Made by a program: the position numbers and the translations under genes. This document shows, in pieces, positions 56,297 through 64,000 of a stretch of 64,000 bases of DNA. The notes below the pieces were generated by a model. It did no database searches. It saw nothing but the letters and a program-made list of their open reading frames with translations, and was not told the origin of the DNA. The stretch is from NCBI RefSeq assembly GCF_024703995.1, contig NZ_JAMXQV010000006.1, forward strand, positions 186,001 to 250,000. Direction: 5' to 3'. Each line of letters begins with the position of its first letter. Positions within the stretch are counted from its first letter, which is position 1. The stretch comes from Amycolatopsis iheyensis. Lineage in GTDB: Bacteria; Actinomycetota; Actinomycetes; Mycobacteriales; Pseudonocardiaceae.

Positions 56297-59164
56297 TCAG
56301 CGGGTCGGGGGTTGCAGGAGCAGGGCGGACGGGACGCGGGGGCCGAAGCCCAGGCGCAGCAGGCCGTAGCCGATCCCGGCCAGGCCGGTCAGCAGGCCGG
56401 GGGAAGGGACGCCGTCGGGGGTGCCGCAGCGCGCGCCGTCCTGTTCGACGGCAGTCAGCAGCAGCCCGGTGCGGGTGGCGAGCGCGGCTTCCGCGCCGGC
56501 GTGGCCGGTCTCGGCGAGCACGCCGAGGACGTCGGTGATGCCGGTTTCGCCGTGGCAGAGCGACAGGTCGCGCAGGGGTTCCTGGGCGGCGAGGCGCCGG
56601 ACCTGCTCGTCGAGCCCACCGAGCACGTCGGGGTCGCCGGCGTAGGCGAGCACCTGGCCGGCCAGGCCGGAGCACCAGCCGTGCCCGGTCGCGGCCTTCG
56701 CGGGCGGCAGCGTCGCGGTTTCGCGCGGGTGCCCGGACAGGGCCCAGTCGACGCCGGCCGCGCCGTGCGCGAACCCGGGGTCGGCGAGGTCGGGGTCGAT
56801 GGACCGGCTCGCGAGCTCGGCGGCGTAGGCGCCGGCCAGCACGGTGGCGAGCTCGAGGCCGGTCTGGCCGGCGATCGAGCGCAGCGCCACCAGGCCGCCG
56901 GCCAGCCCGGTGGTGAACCGCGGGGACGTCCGCGGTGTCGGGGCCGGCATCACCGCGACGGTGCGGGCGCACAGGTCCAGCAGGTCGGGGCGGTCGAGCA
57001 GGCGCGCGAGCCGGGCCGCGGCGTAGGCGACGCCGCCGAGCCCGAGCAGGCCGCCCGGCCCGGCCGCCTCGGCGAGGTCCGGGTCGGCTTCGAGCGCGGC
57101 CACCAGCGACGGCAGCCCGGAAAGCGCCTTCCCGGCCAGGTCCCGGTAGCGGTCGATGCCGGTCAGCTCGGCGAGCTGCGCGAGGAACAGCGCCACCCCG
57201 GGGTAGCCCTCGCCGAGCCCGCCGCCCATCGGCAGCACGGTCCAGTACTTCTCGTCGACGAGCTCCAGCCCGACCCAGTTGACGCGCCCGCCGCTCGTGC
57301 AGGCGCGGGCGATGATGGCGTCGGCGACCCCGCACGCGGCCGAAAGCAGGTGCGCGGGCTCCGGGGTCTTGCTGGGCAGGATGCCGTCGCTGACCCCGCT
57401 CCCGGTGTGCGTCTCGGCGGCCGGCCGGGTGGCCAGCGCGGCCGAGATCAGCCACTCCTGGTCGCGGCGGTCGATGGTGGTCATGCCGGCGACCTTCGCC
57501 CGCACCGACGCCAGCGGCGTGGCGCCGAGCAGGCCCGGCAGCCGGTTGCCCTCGGTGTCCCAGACGTCGGCGGAACCGGGCTCCCCGGTGAACATCGGGA
57601 CGTCGCCGGCCCACAGGTCGGTCAGCTCGGCGGCGACCAGCGCGCGGCGGACGTCGTCGGTGCTGTCGTCGTGCAGCAGCTCGAACGCCTCGTCGCGCGC
57701 GGCCGCGTCGGCCAGCAGCGATGGGTGCGTGGTCTCGTCGAGCAGCCGCGTGTAGAAGCTGGTGGGACGGACCAGGACGCGGATCCCCGCGCCGGCGCAG
57801 CTTTCCAGCAGGGCGGCGAACTCGGTCGCGGCGGCGGCGATCGCGTCGTACCCGGCGCGGAACCCGGCCAGCAGCGCGGCGCCGTGTTCGGCCGGCTCGA
57901 CGTCGACGCCGCCGAGGGTCGGCCGGTTGACGCCGGTCCCGACGCCGCCGGGCACGCGCACCAGCCGCATCCGGTCGGTGCCGGCGTCGAGCCAGTCGAC
58001 GCGCTCGAGCGCCGGGGCCGCCGCGCGGCCGCCGCCGAGCCCGGAGATGTCGACCGCGCCGTGCTCGCCGACGAGCATCTGCGGCAGCAGCATCGTCCGG
58101 TGCACCGAGCGGGCGAGCAGGTCGGCGGCCGGGTCGGCGTCGGTGCCGCCGGCCGGCAGCACCGGCTGGAACAGCGTCTCGATGTCGATCAGCACCGGCT
58201 GGTCACCGGCCGCGATGATGTTCTCGAAGTGCACGTCGGTGCCGTCGAGGGCGTGCAGCAACGCGAGCAGCACACCTTGGCGGCGGTAGAAGCGGTCCAC
58301 CTCGGTGAGGTCGCCGCACGGCCGGTGCTCGACGAACCGCAGCCAGCCGTAGCCGGGCCGGGTCAGCACGTCGACGGTCTCCAGCGCCAGGCCGGGAACG
58401 CGCGGGTTGAGCCAGCCGACCAGCGCGGTGAACGCCGTGTGCAGGTCGAGCGGGCGCGGCTTGTAGACCACCCGGGCGCCTCCGGCGAACCGGAGTTCGC
58501 GGACCGAGCGGCCGCGCTGGTGGGCGTCGCCGGTGCCGCCGCTGATCTCGACCAGCGCGCCGGGGTCGGTCCCGACGAACGCGGCGAGGGCGACGCGGTC
58601 GGCGTCGAACCGGCTCAGCAGCTCGGTGACCGCGGCGATGGCGTGCAGCGACGCCTGCGCGGCGAGCCGCGCGAGCACCGGGTAGCGGTGCAGCAGGTCG
58701 GTCAGCCCCGCCGTGGTGCCGGTCCGCCGCACGAAGGCGGCGAAGCGCTCTTCGCCGGTTTCGCCGGCGAGGACTCCCTTGTGCCGCGCCCGGCCGAGCT
58801 CCAGCACGAGCGTGCGGGCGGCGAGCCCGGCGAGCTGGTGGCCGAGCTGAGCGGCGCAGCCGTTCGCGACCGAAGTGGCGTCGACGGCGGAGGAACCCGC
58901 TGCTGCAGCCGTGATCGCGACCCGGGCCGCGTCGGTGAAGGGCCGGAACACCCCGGCGAACGCCGTCCGCCAGCCGTCGCTTTCACGTGAAAGCTCCGCC
59001 CCCTGGACGGCACTTTCACGTGAAAGTGCCGCTTCGGCGAAGTCGACCCACGTGGGGCGGGTCGGGCCGGTCCGCTCCTGCGGGGTCAGCCCGGCCGCCC
59101 ACCAGGTGGGCGGGAGCGTCGTGGTCGCCGGGTTCGGCTGCGGGGGAATCACGGGATCGAGCAT
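56297..59164 (-). CDS. lanM: Class II lanthipeptide synthetase LanM
   Basis: A 955-residue bifunctional LanM. The dehydratase half (residues about 65-580) has the kinase-like residues Lys235 (VVYKPRPLD), Asp310/His312/Asn315 (DVHFENI) and Asp327/Glu329 (LIDIETLF). The LanC-like cyclase half has the zinc ligands Cys831 (GHGWCSG), Cys870 and His871 (LCHGETG). Thus it should phosphorylate and eliminate Ser/Thr, and the cyclase zinc site is intact even though the three linked peptides lack Cys. The start ATG 59164 is set by the beginning of the domain-like part; no strong ribosome binding site. Residues 44-63 are encoded by two palindromic repeat copies. Confidence 0.87.
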   Translation of the reverse strand: MLDPVIPPQPNPATTTLPPTWWAAGLTPQERTGPTRPTWVDFAEAALSRESAVQGAELSRESDGWRTAFAGVFRPFTDAARVAITAAAAGSSAVDATSVANGCAAQLGHQLAGLAARTLVLELGRARHKGVLAGETGEERFAAFVRRTGTTAGLTDLLHRYPVLARLAAQASLHAIAAVTELLSRFDADRVALAAFVGTDPGALVEISGGTGDAHQRGRSVRELRFAGGARVVYKPRPLDLHTAFTALVGWLNPRVPGLALETVDVLTRPGYGWLRFVEHRPCGDLTEVDRFYRRQGVLLALLHALDGTDVHFENIIAAGDQPVLIDIETLFQPVLPAGGTDADPAADLLARSVHRTMLLPQMLVGEHGAVDISGLGGGRAAAPALERVDWLDAGTDRMRLVRVPGGVGTGVNRPTLGGVDVEPAEHGAALLAGFRAGYDAIAAAATEFAALLESCAGAGIRVLVRPTSFYTRLLDETTHPSLLADAAARDEAFELLHDDSTDDVRRALVAAELTDLWAGDVPMFTGEPGSADVWDTEGNRLPGLLGATPLASVRAKVAGMTTIDRRDQEWLISAALATRPAAETHTGSGVSDGILPSKTPEPAHLLSAACGVADAIIARACTSGGRVNWVGLELVDEKYWTVLPMGGGLGEGYPGVALFLAQLAELTGIDRYRDLAGKALSGLPSLVAALEADPDLAEAAGPGGLLGLGGVAYAAARLARLLDRPDLLDLCARTVAVMPAPTPRTSPRFTTGLAGGLVALRSIAGQTGLELATVLAGAYAAELASRSIDPDLADPGFAHGAAGVDWALSGHPRETATLPPAKAATGHGWCSGLAGQVLAYAGDPDVLGGLDEQVRRLAAQEPLRDLSLCHGETGITDVLGVLAETGHAGAEAALATRTGLLLTAVEQDGARCGTPDGVPSPGLLTGLAGIGYGLLRLGFGPRVPSALLLQPPTR
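58979..58994. repeat. 16-bp palindrome inside lanM (repeat copy)
   Basis: GCTTTCACGTGAAAGC, sharing the CTTTCACGTGAAAG core of the 36-bp palindrome at 8115-8150, here read in frame as ELSRES in LanM. Confidence 0.75.
59008..59031. repeat. 24-bp palindrome inside lanM (repeat copy)
   Basis: A perfect 24-bp palindrome with the same core (GGCACTTTCACGTG...), 13 bp from the 16-bp copy. On its right side the similarity to the 8115-8150 element continues with one change. In frame it encodes ALSRESA. Confidence 0.75.
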
Positions 59165-59562
59165 GCCAGCGGGTGACGCGGGCCACATGGGGGTGCTGCG
59201 CCCGCATTCCCGCCCCGGATGGGGGCGTTCTGGGGGCGCATGGGGGCTCGGGTGGGGAAACGCCTGGTCGCGGAGTGGGGGACTGGGCCGTTCGGCGGGC
59301 GTGGTTGCGCCGTCCGACGGGCGGGCCGGCTGGGGGCGCGAAGGCGTCCTCCCCCATGCGGGGCACCCCCGCCACACCGGACACCGCGTTCGCGCGCGCG
59401 GCCGCGACGCCCGCGCGCGAGGCGGGCTCCGGTGCGGGACCGGCGGGGGAATGCGGGGCCGCCGCACCCATGTGCGCCGGGCGCCGGCCGATGACGATTC
59501 GTCGTGAGAAGTTCGCGGCCCGCACCGCGGACGTTCCCCGAACGCACAGGGAGCGACGCACG
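59165..59562. other. 398-bp divergent control region between lanM and the mutase operon
   Basis: A GC-rich gap with open frames on both strands whose products are Arg/Pro/Gly-rich and look non-coding. It holds runs of TGGGGGC near 59186-59260 and a short dyad GACGA-T-TCGTC at 59493-59503. It must contain the promoters of both transcripts, but no -10/-35 pair is convincing. Confidence 0.4.
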
Positions 59563-60048
59563 ATGACCACCTTCCAGATCGAGCAGACCCCGGACCGGCC
59601 CGCCGTGTCCGCGGGGCCCCCGCTGAAGTTCGTCCTGTCCAGCGTCCAGTCCGACTCGCACATGTGGAACCTCGTCGCCCTCCAGCTGATCATGGAGGAG
59701 ATGGGCCACGAGGTGGTCAACCTCGGCGCCTGCGTCCCGGTCGAGCGGCTGCTGACCGCCTGCCGCGACGAGCGGCCGGACTGCCTGGTGCTCAGCACCG
59801 TCAACGGCCACGGCCACGTCGACGGCGCCCGGGTGATCTCCGCACTGCGCGCCGACGCCGTCCTGGCCGGGCTGCCCGCCGTGATCGGCGGCAAGCTGGG
59901 CGTCCACGGCGACGCGAACAGCGCGCTCGAAGCCGAGCTGCTGGCGCTGGGTTTCGACGCGGTCTTCCACGTCGGCGCCGGCGACTCCGGCCAGGCGATC
60001 GAGTCCTTCCGCGAGTTCGTCGCCGCGAACATCCGGACCTTGCGGTGA
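59563..60048 (+). CDS. Glutamate-mutase-type cobalamin-binding small subunit
   Basis: A 161-residue B12-binding domain of the GlmS/MutS(mutase) type: LSSVQSDSHMWNLVALQLIMEEMGHEVVNLGACVP, LVLSTVNGHGHVDGARV and IGGKLGVHG. The lower-ligand motif is D31-S-H33-M-W-N36, where the usual DxHxxG ends in Asn instead of Gly. With the large subunit gene, which overlaps as GTGA, it should carry adenosylcobalamin for a glutamate to 3-methylaspartate rearrangement. AGGGAG precedes ATG 59563. Confidence 0.83.
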   Translation: MTTFQIEQTPDRPAVSAGPPLKFVLSSVQSDSHMWNLVALQLIMEEMGHEVVNLGACVPVERLLTACRDERPDCLVLSTVNGHGHVDGARVISALRADAVLAGLPAVIGGKLGVHGDANSALEAELLALGFDAVFHVGAGDSGQAIESFREFVAANIRTLR

Positions 60049-61286
60049 CCGCTGCCCGGTCGGTGTTCAGCGCGTTCGTGGCCGAGCACCGCCGTCGCCG
60101 GACGCTCGTCGTCCAGCCGCGGATGGGGTTCTCCGACCCGGCCGCGATGCGCCGCGGGCTGCGCGCGGTGGCCGGGGCCGGTGTCCCGGCGGTCGGCACC
60201 GTGACGCTCGACAGCTACACCCGCACCGGGCAGCACGACCTCGCCGCGATGTCCGTCCAGTCCGGGGTCCCGCTCAACGGCTACCCGCTGGTGGCGCTGG
60301 GCCCGGCCGCCGCGGCCGAGCTCGTCGCGGACCTGCCGGGCTTCCCCGTCCAGGTGCGGCACGGCTCGGCGCAGCCGGAAGACATCTTCGCGGTGATGCT
60401 CGAAGCCGGCCTCGACGCCTCCGAAGGCGGGCCGGTGTCCTACTGCCTGCCCTACAGCAGCGTGCCGCTGCGGACGGCGGCGAAGTCGTGGTCGCGTTCG
60501 GCGTCGCTGCTCGCCGGGCAAGCGGTCGACTGCCACCTGGAGAGCTTCGGCGGCTGCATGCTCGGTCAGCTGTGCCCGCCGGGTCTGCTCGTCGCGCTGT
60601 CGGTGCTGGAGTGCCTGTTCTTCGCCGAGCACGGCGTGCGCAGCGTCTCGGCCAGCTACGCGCAGCAGACCAGCCCCGAGCAGGACGCCGAAGCGCTGTG
60701 GGCGATGCGGCGGCTGTGCGAAGAAGAACTGGCGGGCGTCGACCACCACGTCGTGCTCTACACCTACATGGGGTTGTTCCCCGAGTCCGCGGCCGGGGCG
60801 CGGGAGCTGGTCGCCGAGAGCGTCCGGCTGGCGGTGCGCACCGGCACCGAGCGGCTGATCGTCAAGACGACCGCCGAAGCGCACCGGATCCCGACCGTCG
60901 AGGAGAACGTCTCGGCGCTGCGGCTGGCGCACGCCACGGCGCTGGAGGGGCACGCGATGGCCGCGCCGCCCGGCGACTCCGAGGTCTACGCCCAGGCCCG
61001 GCACCTCGTCGACGAGGTGCGCTCGCTCGCCCCGACGCTGGCCGAGGCGCTGCCGGCGGCGTTCGAACGCGGCCTGCTCGACGTCCCCTACTGCCTGCAC
61101 CCCGACAACGGCGGTGAAACGCGGTGCGTGCTCGACGACGAAGGCCGCCTGCAGTGGTGGCACACCGGCCGGATGCCGTTGCCGCCCGCGCTGGGCGGCC
61201 GCCGCGGCCGCGAGCGGGTCAGCGCGACCCGGCTGCTCGCCGACCTGTCCTACCACCGCCGACGGCTCGACCCGGTCCTGTCCTGA
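60045..61286 (+). CDS. Glutamate-mutase-type catalytic (epsilon) subunit
   Basis: A 413-residue protein of the GlmE/MutE family, shorter than the roughly 480 residues of clostridial GlmE. Family blocks: VVQPRMGFSDPAAMRRGLRAVAGAG, VGTVTLDSYTRTGQH, PLNGYPLVALG, VRHGSAQPEDIFAVMLEAGLDASEGGPVSYCLPY and ESFGGCMLGQLCPPGLL. It would catalyse the radical carbon-skeleton shift of L-glutamate to (2S,3S)-3-methylaspartate. The GTG start overlaps the small-subunit stop. In actinomycetes such mutases usually feed peptide or polyketide natural products. Confidence 0.83.
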   Translation: MTAARSVFSAFVAEHRRRRTLVVQPRMGFSDPAAMRRGLRAVAGAGVPAVGTVTLDSYTRTGQHDLAAMSVQSGVPLNGYPLVALGPAAAAELVADLPGFPVQVRHGSAQPEDIFAVMLEAGLDASEGGPVSYCLPYSSVPLRTAAKSWSRSASLLAGQAVDCHLESFGGCMLGQLCPPGLLVALSVLECLFFAEHGVRSVSASYAQQTSPEQDAEALWAMRRLCEEELAGVDHHVVLYTYMGLFPESAAGARELVAESVRLAVRTGTERLIVKTTAEAHRIPTVEENVSALRLAHATALEGHAMAAPPGDSEVYAQARHLVDEVRSLAPTLAEALPAAFERGLLDVPYCLHPDNGGETRCVLDDEGRLQWWHTGRMPLPPALGGRRGRERVSATRLLADLSYHRRRLDPVLS

Positions 61287-61314
61287 TCCGCCCGACCCGC
61301 TGGGAGTGAGACAC

Positions 61315-62298
61315 ATGCAGTACACCGATCCGCCGGACCCGCGCACCCACCTGACGTCGGCGACCACGCGGCACGTGCTGGGCCTGCAGCACAAGCTGCT
61401 CACCGAGGCCCGCGCGTTCCTCGGCGCCCGCGGCTTCACCGAGCTGCTGCCGCCGGTGATCGGCCCGGTCACCGACCCGGGCGGCCGCGGCGCGAAGCAG
61501 GTGGACGTCGACTTCTACGGCCACCGCTACAAGCTGATGACCAGCGCGATCCTCTACAAGCAGGCGTCGCTGCTGGGCTTTTCGAAGATCTTCTACGTCG
61601 CGCCGAACGTGCGGCTGGAGCCGTTGGAGACGGCGAACACGAGCCGCCACCTGGCCGAGTTCCACCAGCTCGACGTCGAGGTCGCCGGCGCGTCCCGCGA
61701 CGACGTGCTCGACCTGCTGCAGGACCTGGTTTCGCACGTGGTGCGCCGGGTCGTCGAGGACGCGGGCGACGTGCTGGAGGCACTCGGCCGCGACTCGGGC
61801 GCGTTCACCGACCTGCTGGGCGGCGCGTTCGGCCGGCTGTCGCACGCGACCGCCGTCGAGACGCTGCGCGAGCTCGGGCACCCGCAGAGCGCGGACGCCG
61901 AGATCGACTGGGCGGGCGAAGCCATGCTGTCGGAGAAGCACGCCCGGCCGTTCTTCCTGGTCGACTACCCGAAGGGCTCGCGCGGGTTCTACGACCGCGA
62001 AAGCACCTCGACGCCCGGGGTGCTGCGCAACTTCGACCTGATCGCGCCCGAGGGCTACGGCGAGCTGTGCAGTGGCAGCGAGCGCGAGCACGACTACGGC
62101 CGGATCGTCACGCGGATGCGCGAGACGGGGGAGAACCCGGCGAAGTACGCCTGGTACCTCGACCTGGTGCGCACCGGGATCCCCGCGAGCGCCGGCTTCG
62201 GGCTGGGTGTGCAGCGGTTCACCCGGTACGTCGCCGGCCTGGACGCGGTGTGGCAGGCGACGGCCTTCCCGAAGCTGCCGGGGGTGGTCTCGCCGTGA
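61315..62298 (+). CDS. Stand-alone AsnRS/AspRS-like class II ligase (asparagine-synthetase-like)
   Basis: A 327-residue class II aminoacyl-tRNA synthetase core without the N-terminal anticodon-binding OB domain. Motif 2 is PNVRLEPLETANTSRHLAEFHQLD (Arg100, Glu102) and motif 3 is GFGLGVQRFTRYVAG (Arg301). Archaeal paralogues of this shape (AS-AR of Pyrococcus) are ATP-dependent asparagine synthetases. Here, directly after a glutamate mutase, activation or amidation of 3-methylaspartate is the simplest guess. GGGAGTGAG precedes ATG 61315. It overlaps the next gene as GTGA. Confidence 0.78.
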   Translation: MQYTDPPDPRTHLTSATTRHVLGLQHKLLTEARAFLGARGFTELLPPVIGPVTDPGGRGAKQVDVDFYGHRYKLMTSAILYKQASLLGFSKIFYVAPNVRLEPLETANTSRHLAEFHQLDVEVAGASRDDVLDLLQDLVSHVVRRVVEDAGDVLEALGRDSGAFTDLLGGAFGRLSHATAVETLRELGHPQSADAEIDWAGEAMLSEKHARPFFLVDYPKGSRGFYDRESTSTPGVLRNFDLIAPEGYGELCSGSEREHDYGRIVTRMRETGENPAKYAWYLDLVRTGIPASAGFGLGVQRFTRYVAGLDAVWQATAFPKLPGVVSP

Positions 62299-63548
62299 CG
62301 GAGTTGCGGGCCTCCGGTTTCCCCGTCGACCAGGTCCGGGAGCGGGCCCGGTCCGGTGCCGCGGCGGTGTTCCCCGCGGCTTCTTCCTACGGGACTTCCT
62401 TGTTCGGCGCGGCTACTGCGGCGTCTTCGGACGTCTTGGAGTCGGCGCGGCTGGTGCCGCCGGTGTTCGTGCCGCGGCGGCTGGAGAAGCTGATCGAGCT
62501 GGGCCGCGAGCCGCTGTACGGCGACGTCTCGCTGTCGACGTCGATCGGCGGGTTCGCGTCTTCACTGCCGCTGTACCTGTCGGCGTTCGGCTCGACGCAG
62601 GTGGCGGGCGACGGACTCGGCGCGGCGGCCGCGGCGCAGGCGGCCGCGCTCGGGATCCCGATGGTGGTCGGCGAGAACGTCGTGCCGGTGCACGGCCACG
62701 GCCGGACGGGCGGCCCGTCGGCGGGCACGCTGCTGGAGCGCCTGCGCGCGTACGGCGACGCGATCCCGGACGGCTTGGGTGGCGTGGTCGTGCAGCAGAG
62801 CACGGAGGACGCCGACGCGGAGGTCTGGAACCTCGTGTACTCGGACCCGTCGGCGGCCCCGCTGCTGGACTCCGGGCGGCTGGCGTTCGAGCTGAAGGTC
62901 GGACAGGGCGCGAAGCCCGGGCTCGGCGGGATGACGCTGGTTTCGCCGTCCGCCGCCGCTTCGCTCGCTTCTCTCTACGCGGTGGATCTGCCCCTGGGTG
63001 CTTCGGTGCTGCGGAGCAGCTCGCCCGGGACGTTCACGCCGGAGATCCTGCGGCAGCAGATCCGCTTGATGCGCAACAACTTCCCGCGCGCCGGGGTGTG
63101 GGTGAAGCTGCCCCCGGGCCGCGACGTCGCTTCGGCGGCTTCGGTGGCGTGGGAAGCCGGCGCGGACGCGGTGACCGTCGACGGCGCCGAGGGCGGTTCG
63201 GGCTGGGCGCCGTCGTCGTTCGCTTCGGTCGGGCTCCCGCTGGCGGAGTGCCTGTCCCGCATCGGCACGCCGGCGGGTTGCCTGCTGGCTTCGGGCCGGA
63301 TGTGGGAAGGCACGCGGGTCGCCAAGGTGCTGGCGCTGGGCGCGCGGGCGGCCGGGCTGGGCCGGGCGGCGTTGCTGGCGGTGGACACGGACCCGGATTT
63401 CGGGCTGGTGCGGTTCGTGGAGGCGCTGGCGTTGGAGCTGCGGATGCTGATCAGCGCGCTGGGTCTGTACCAGGCGGATGCGTTGACGCGGGAGGACGTG
63501 TGGTTCCCGGGGGCGCCGGCGCGGGTGGCGGAAGAGGTGCTGTCGTGA
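62295..63548 (+). CDS. Stand-alone glutamate-synthase FMN-domain oxidoreductase
   Basis: A 417-residue protein matching only the FMN/TIM-barrel domain of glutamate synthase: SLSTSIGGFASSLPLYLSAFGSTQ, FELKVGQGAKPGLGGM, WVKLPPGRDVASAASVAWEAGADAVTVDGAEGGSG and LLASGRMWEGTRVAKVLALGA. The amidotransferase and C-terminal domains are absent, and only two cysteines remain, so no [3Fe-4S] cluster is expected. It could oxidise or aminate an amino-acid intermediate. GTG 62295 overlaps the ligase stop; its own stop overlaps the transporter start. Confidence 0.75.
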   Translation: MTELRASGFPVDQVRERARSGAAAVFPAASSYGTSLFGAATAASSDVLESARLVPPVFVPRRLEKLIELGREPLYGDVSLSTSIGGFASSLPLYLSAFGSTQVAGDGLGAAAAAQAAALGIPMVVGENVVPVHGHGRTGGPSAGTLLERLRAYGDAIPDGLGGVVVQQSTEDADAEVWNLVYSDPSAAPLLDSGRLAFELKVGQGAKPGLGGMTLVSPSAAASLASLYAVDLPLGASVLRSSSPGTFTPEILRQQIRLMRNNFPRAGVWVKLPPGRDVASAASVAWEAGADAVTVDGAEGGSGWAPSSFASVGLPLAECLSRIGTPAGCLLASGRMWEGTRVAKVLALGARAAGLGRAALLAVDTDPDFGLVRFVEALALELRMLISALGLYQADALTREDVWFPGAPARVAEEVLS

Positions 63549-64000
63549 CGGCGGTGGAGGAACCGCGCGCGGCGGCGAAGTCCGGGTCGGCCGGCGCTGG
63601 AACCGGTGCCGCGGCAGCCGAGCCCAAGACGGCGGTTACTGCGGCCGGATCGCGAGCCCTTCCCACCCCCTTCCTCGGCCTGGTCCTGGCCATGGGACTG
63701 TCCTCCTTCGGCGACGCGGTCTGGCTCATCGCCCTCTCCGTCACGCTCGTCGGCACCGCCGGGCCCGCGCTCGCCGGTGTCGTCCTCGCCCTGGGCTCGC
63801 TCCCCAAGGTCCTCACCCTCCTCGTCGGCGGCGCGGTCGCCGATCGGACCGGGCCGCGGCGCGTGCTCGTCACCACCGATCTCGTCCGGGCCGGGGCCAT
63901 GCTCGGCGGAGCCGCCGCCGTGCTGCTGGCCGGACCCTCCGTTCCGCTGCTCGCCGGGCTGATCGTCGTCATGGCCGTCGCCAGTGCCTTCTTCATCCCG
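63545..64000 (+). CDS. MFS transporter (partial)
   Basis: The first 152 codons of a major facilitator family exporter cut by the right edge. An Ala/Lys-rich cytosolic start of about 40 residues is followed by membrane segments (FLGLVLAMGLSSFGDAVW, LAGVVLALGSLPKVLTLLVGG) and the loop motif GAVADRTGPRRVL typical of MFS motif A. GTG 63545 overlaps the upstream stop, so it is the fifth gene of the mutase operon and a likely exporter for the product. Confidence 0.8.
   Translation, partial: MTAVEEPRAAAKSGSAGAGTGAAAAEPKTAVTAAGSRALPTPFLGLVLAMGLSSFGDAVWLIALSVTLVGTAGPALAGVVLALGSLPKVLTLLVGGAVADRTGPRRVLVTTDLVRAGAMLGGAAAVLLAGPSVPLLAGLIVVMAVASAFFIP

Noticed and set aside
59165..59467. N-terminal extension of LanM by 101 residues to an upstream start
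   Set aside because: The extension is Pro/Arg-rich and unlike LanM N-termini; ATG 59164 fits better.
59219..59494. A 91-aa plus-strand open frame with several Cys between lanM and the mutase genes, possibly a missed Cys-containing precursor
   Set aside because: Composition is Arg/Pro/Gly low-complexity, there is no ribosome binding site and no similarity to the three real peptides; it looks like GC-rich non-coding sequence.

Overview
The window is GC-rich, has short intergenic gaps, many GTG starts and many 4-nt start/stop overlaps. This points to a filamentous actinomycete. The regulator families (SARP/AfsR, LAL, ROK, WYL), the mim-type alkane monooxygenase operon and the recurring perfect palindromes suggest a Pseudonocardiaceae member such as Amycolatopsis. 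That assignment is inference; no rRNA or tRNA gene was found.

Layout. 1-10.1 kb: end of an FAD oxidoreductase, an ATP-grasp protein, and a signalling block (CheB methylesterase, [10 protein letters not shown], CheR-PAS with an apparent frameshift, STAS protein). Then come a YbdK-type carboxylate-amine ligase, a shortened hemerythrin, an M20 amidohydrolase and an esterase pseudogene. 10.1-16.2 kb: a sulfonate-type operon on the minus strand (SsuA, SsuB, SsuC, flavin monooxygenase, TauD dioxygenase) with an upstream ROK regulator. 16.3-32 kb: small regulator/enzyme pairs (ArsR + SRPBCC, WYL + epoxide hydrolase, AfsR-like + FAD monooxygenase, PucR, MarR, TetR + FAD monooxygenase), some with readable operators.

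32.3-41.7 kb: a complete mimR-mimABCD-amidohydrolase-DUF59-ADH-mimG (GroEL) propane/phenol monooxygenase operon. It carries two copies of a GTCTCA palindrome, an extra 82-aa gene between regulator and hydroxylase, and a strong terminator. 41.7-52.7 kb: small membrane proteins, a two-gene operon of a Rox-like FAD monooxygenase and a HelD/HelR-type RNA polymerase protein behind a rifamycin-associated-element-like palindrome, an acetyltransferase/TetR pair with three copies of one operator, a membrane-tethered sigma factor, an SDR, a GST-fold reductase, MarR + YceI, TetR and a pentapeptide-repeat protein.

52.7-64 kb: the most unusual region. A class II lanthipeptide synthetase (LanM) with intact dehydratase and zinc-cyclase residues is followed on the minus strand by three short paralogous peptide genes that contain no cysteine, then by a large LuxR (LAL) regulator. 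Divergently, an overlapping plus-strand operon encodes both glutamate-mutase-type subunits, a stand-alone AsnRS-like class II ligase, a stand-alone FMN domain of glutamate synthase, and an MFS exporter cut by the window edge. The set reads as a peptide-modifying cluster joined to a 3-methylaspartate-type amino-acid pathway; I do not recognise it as a described system.
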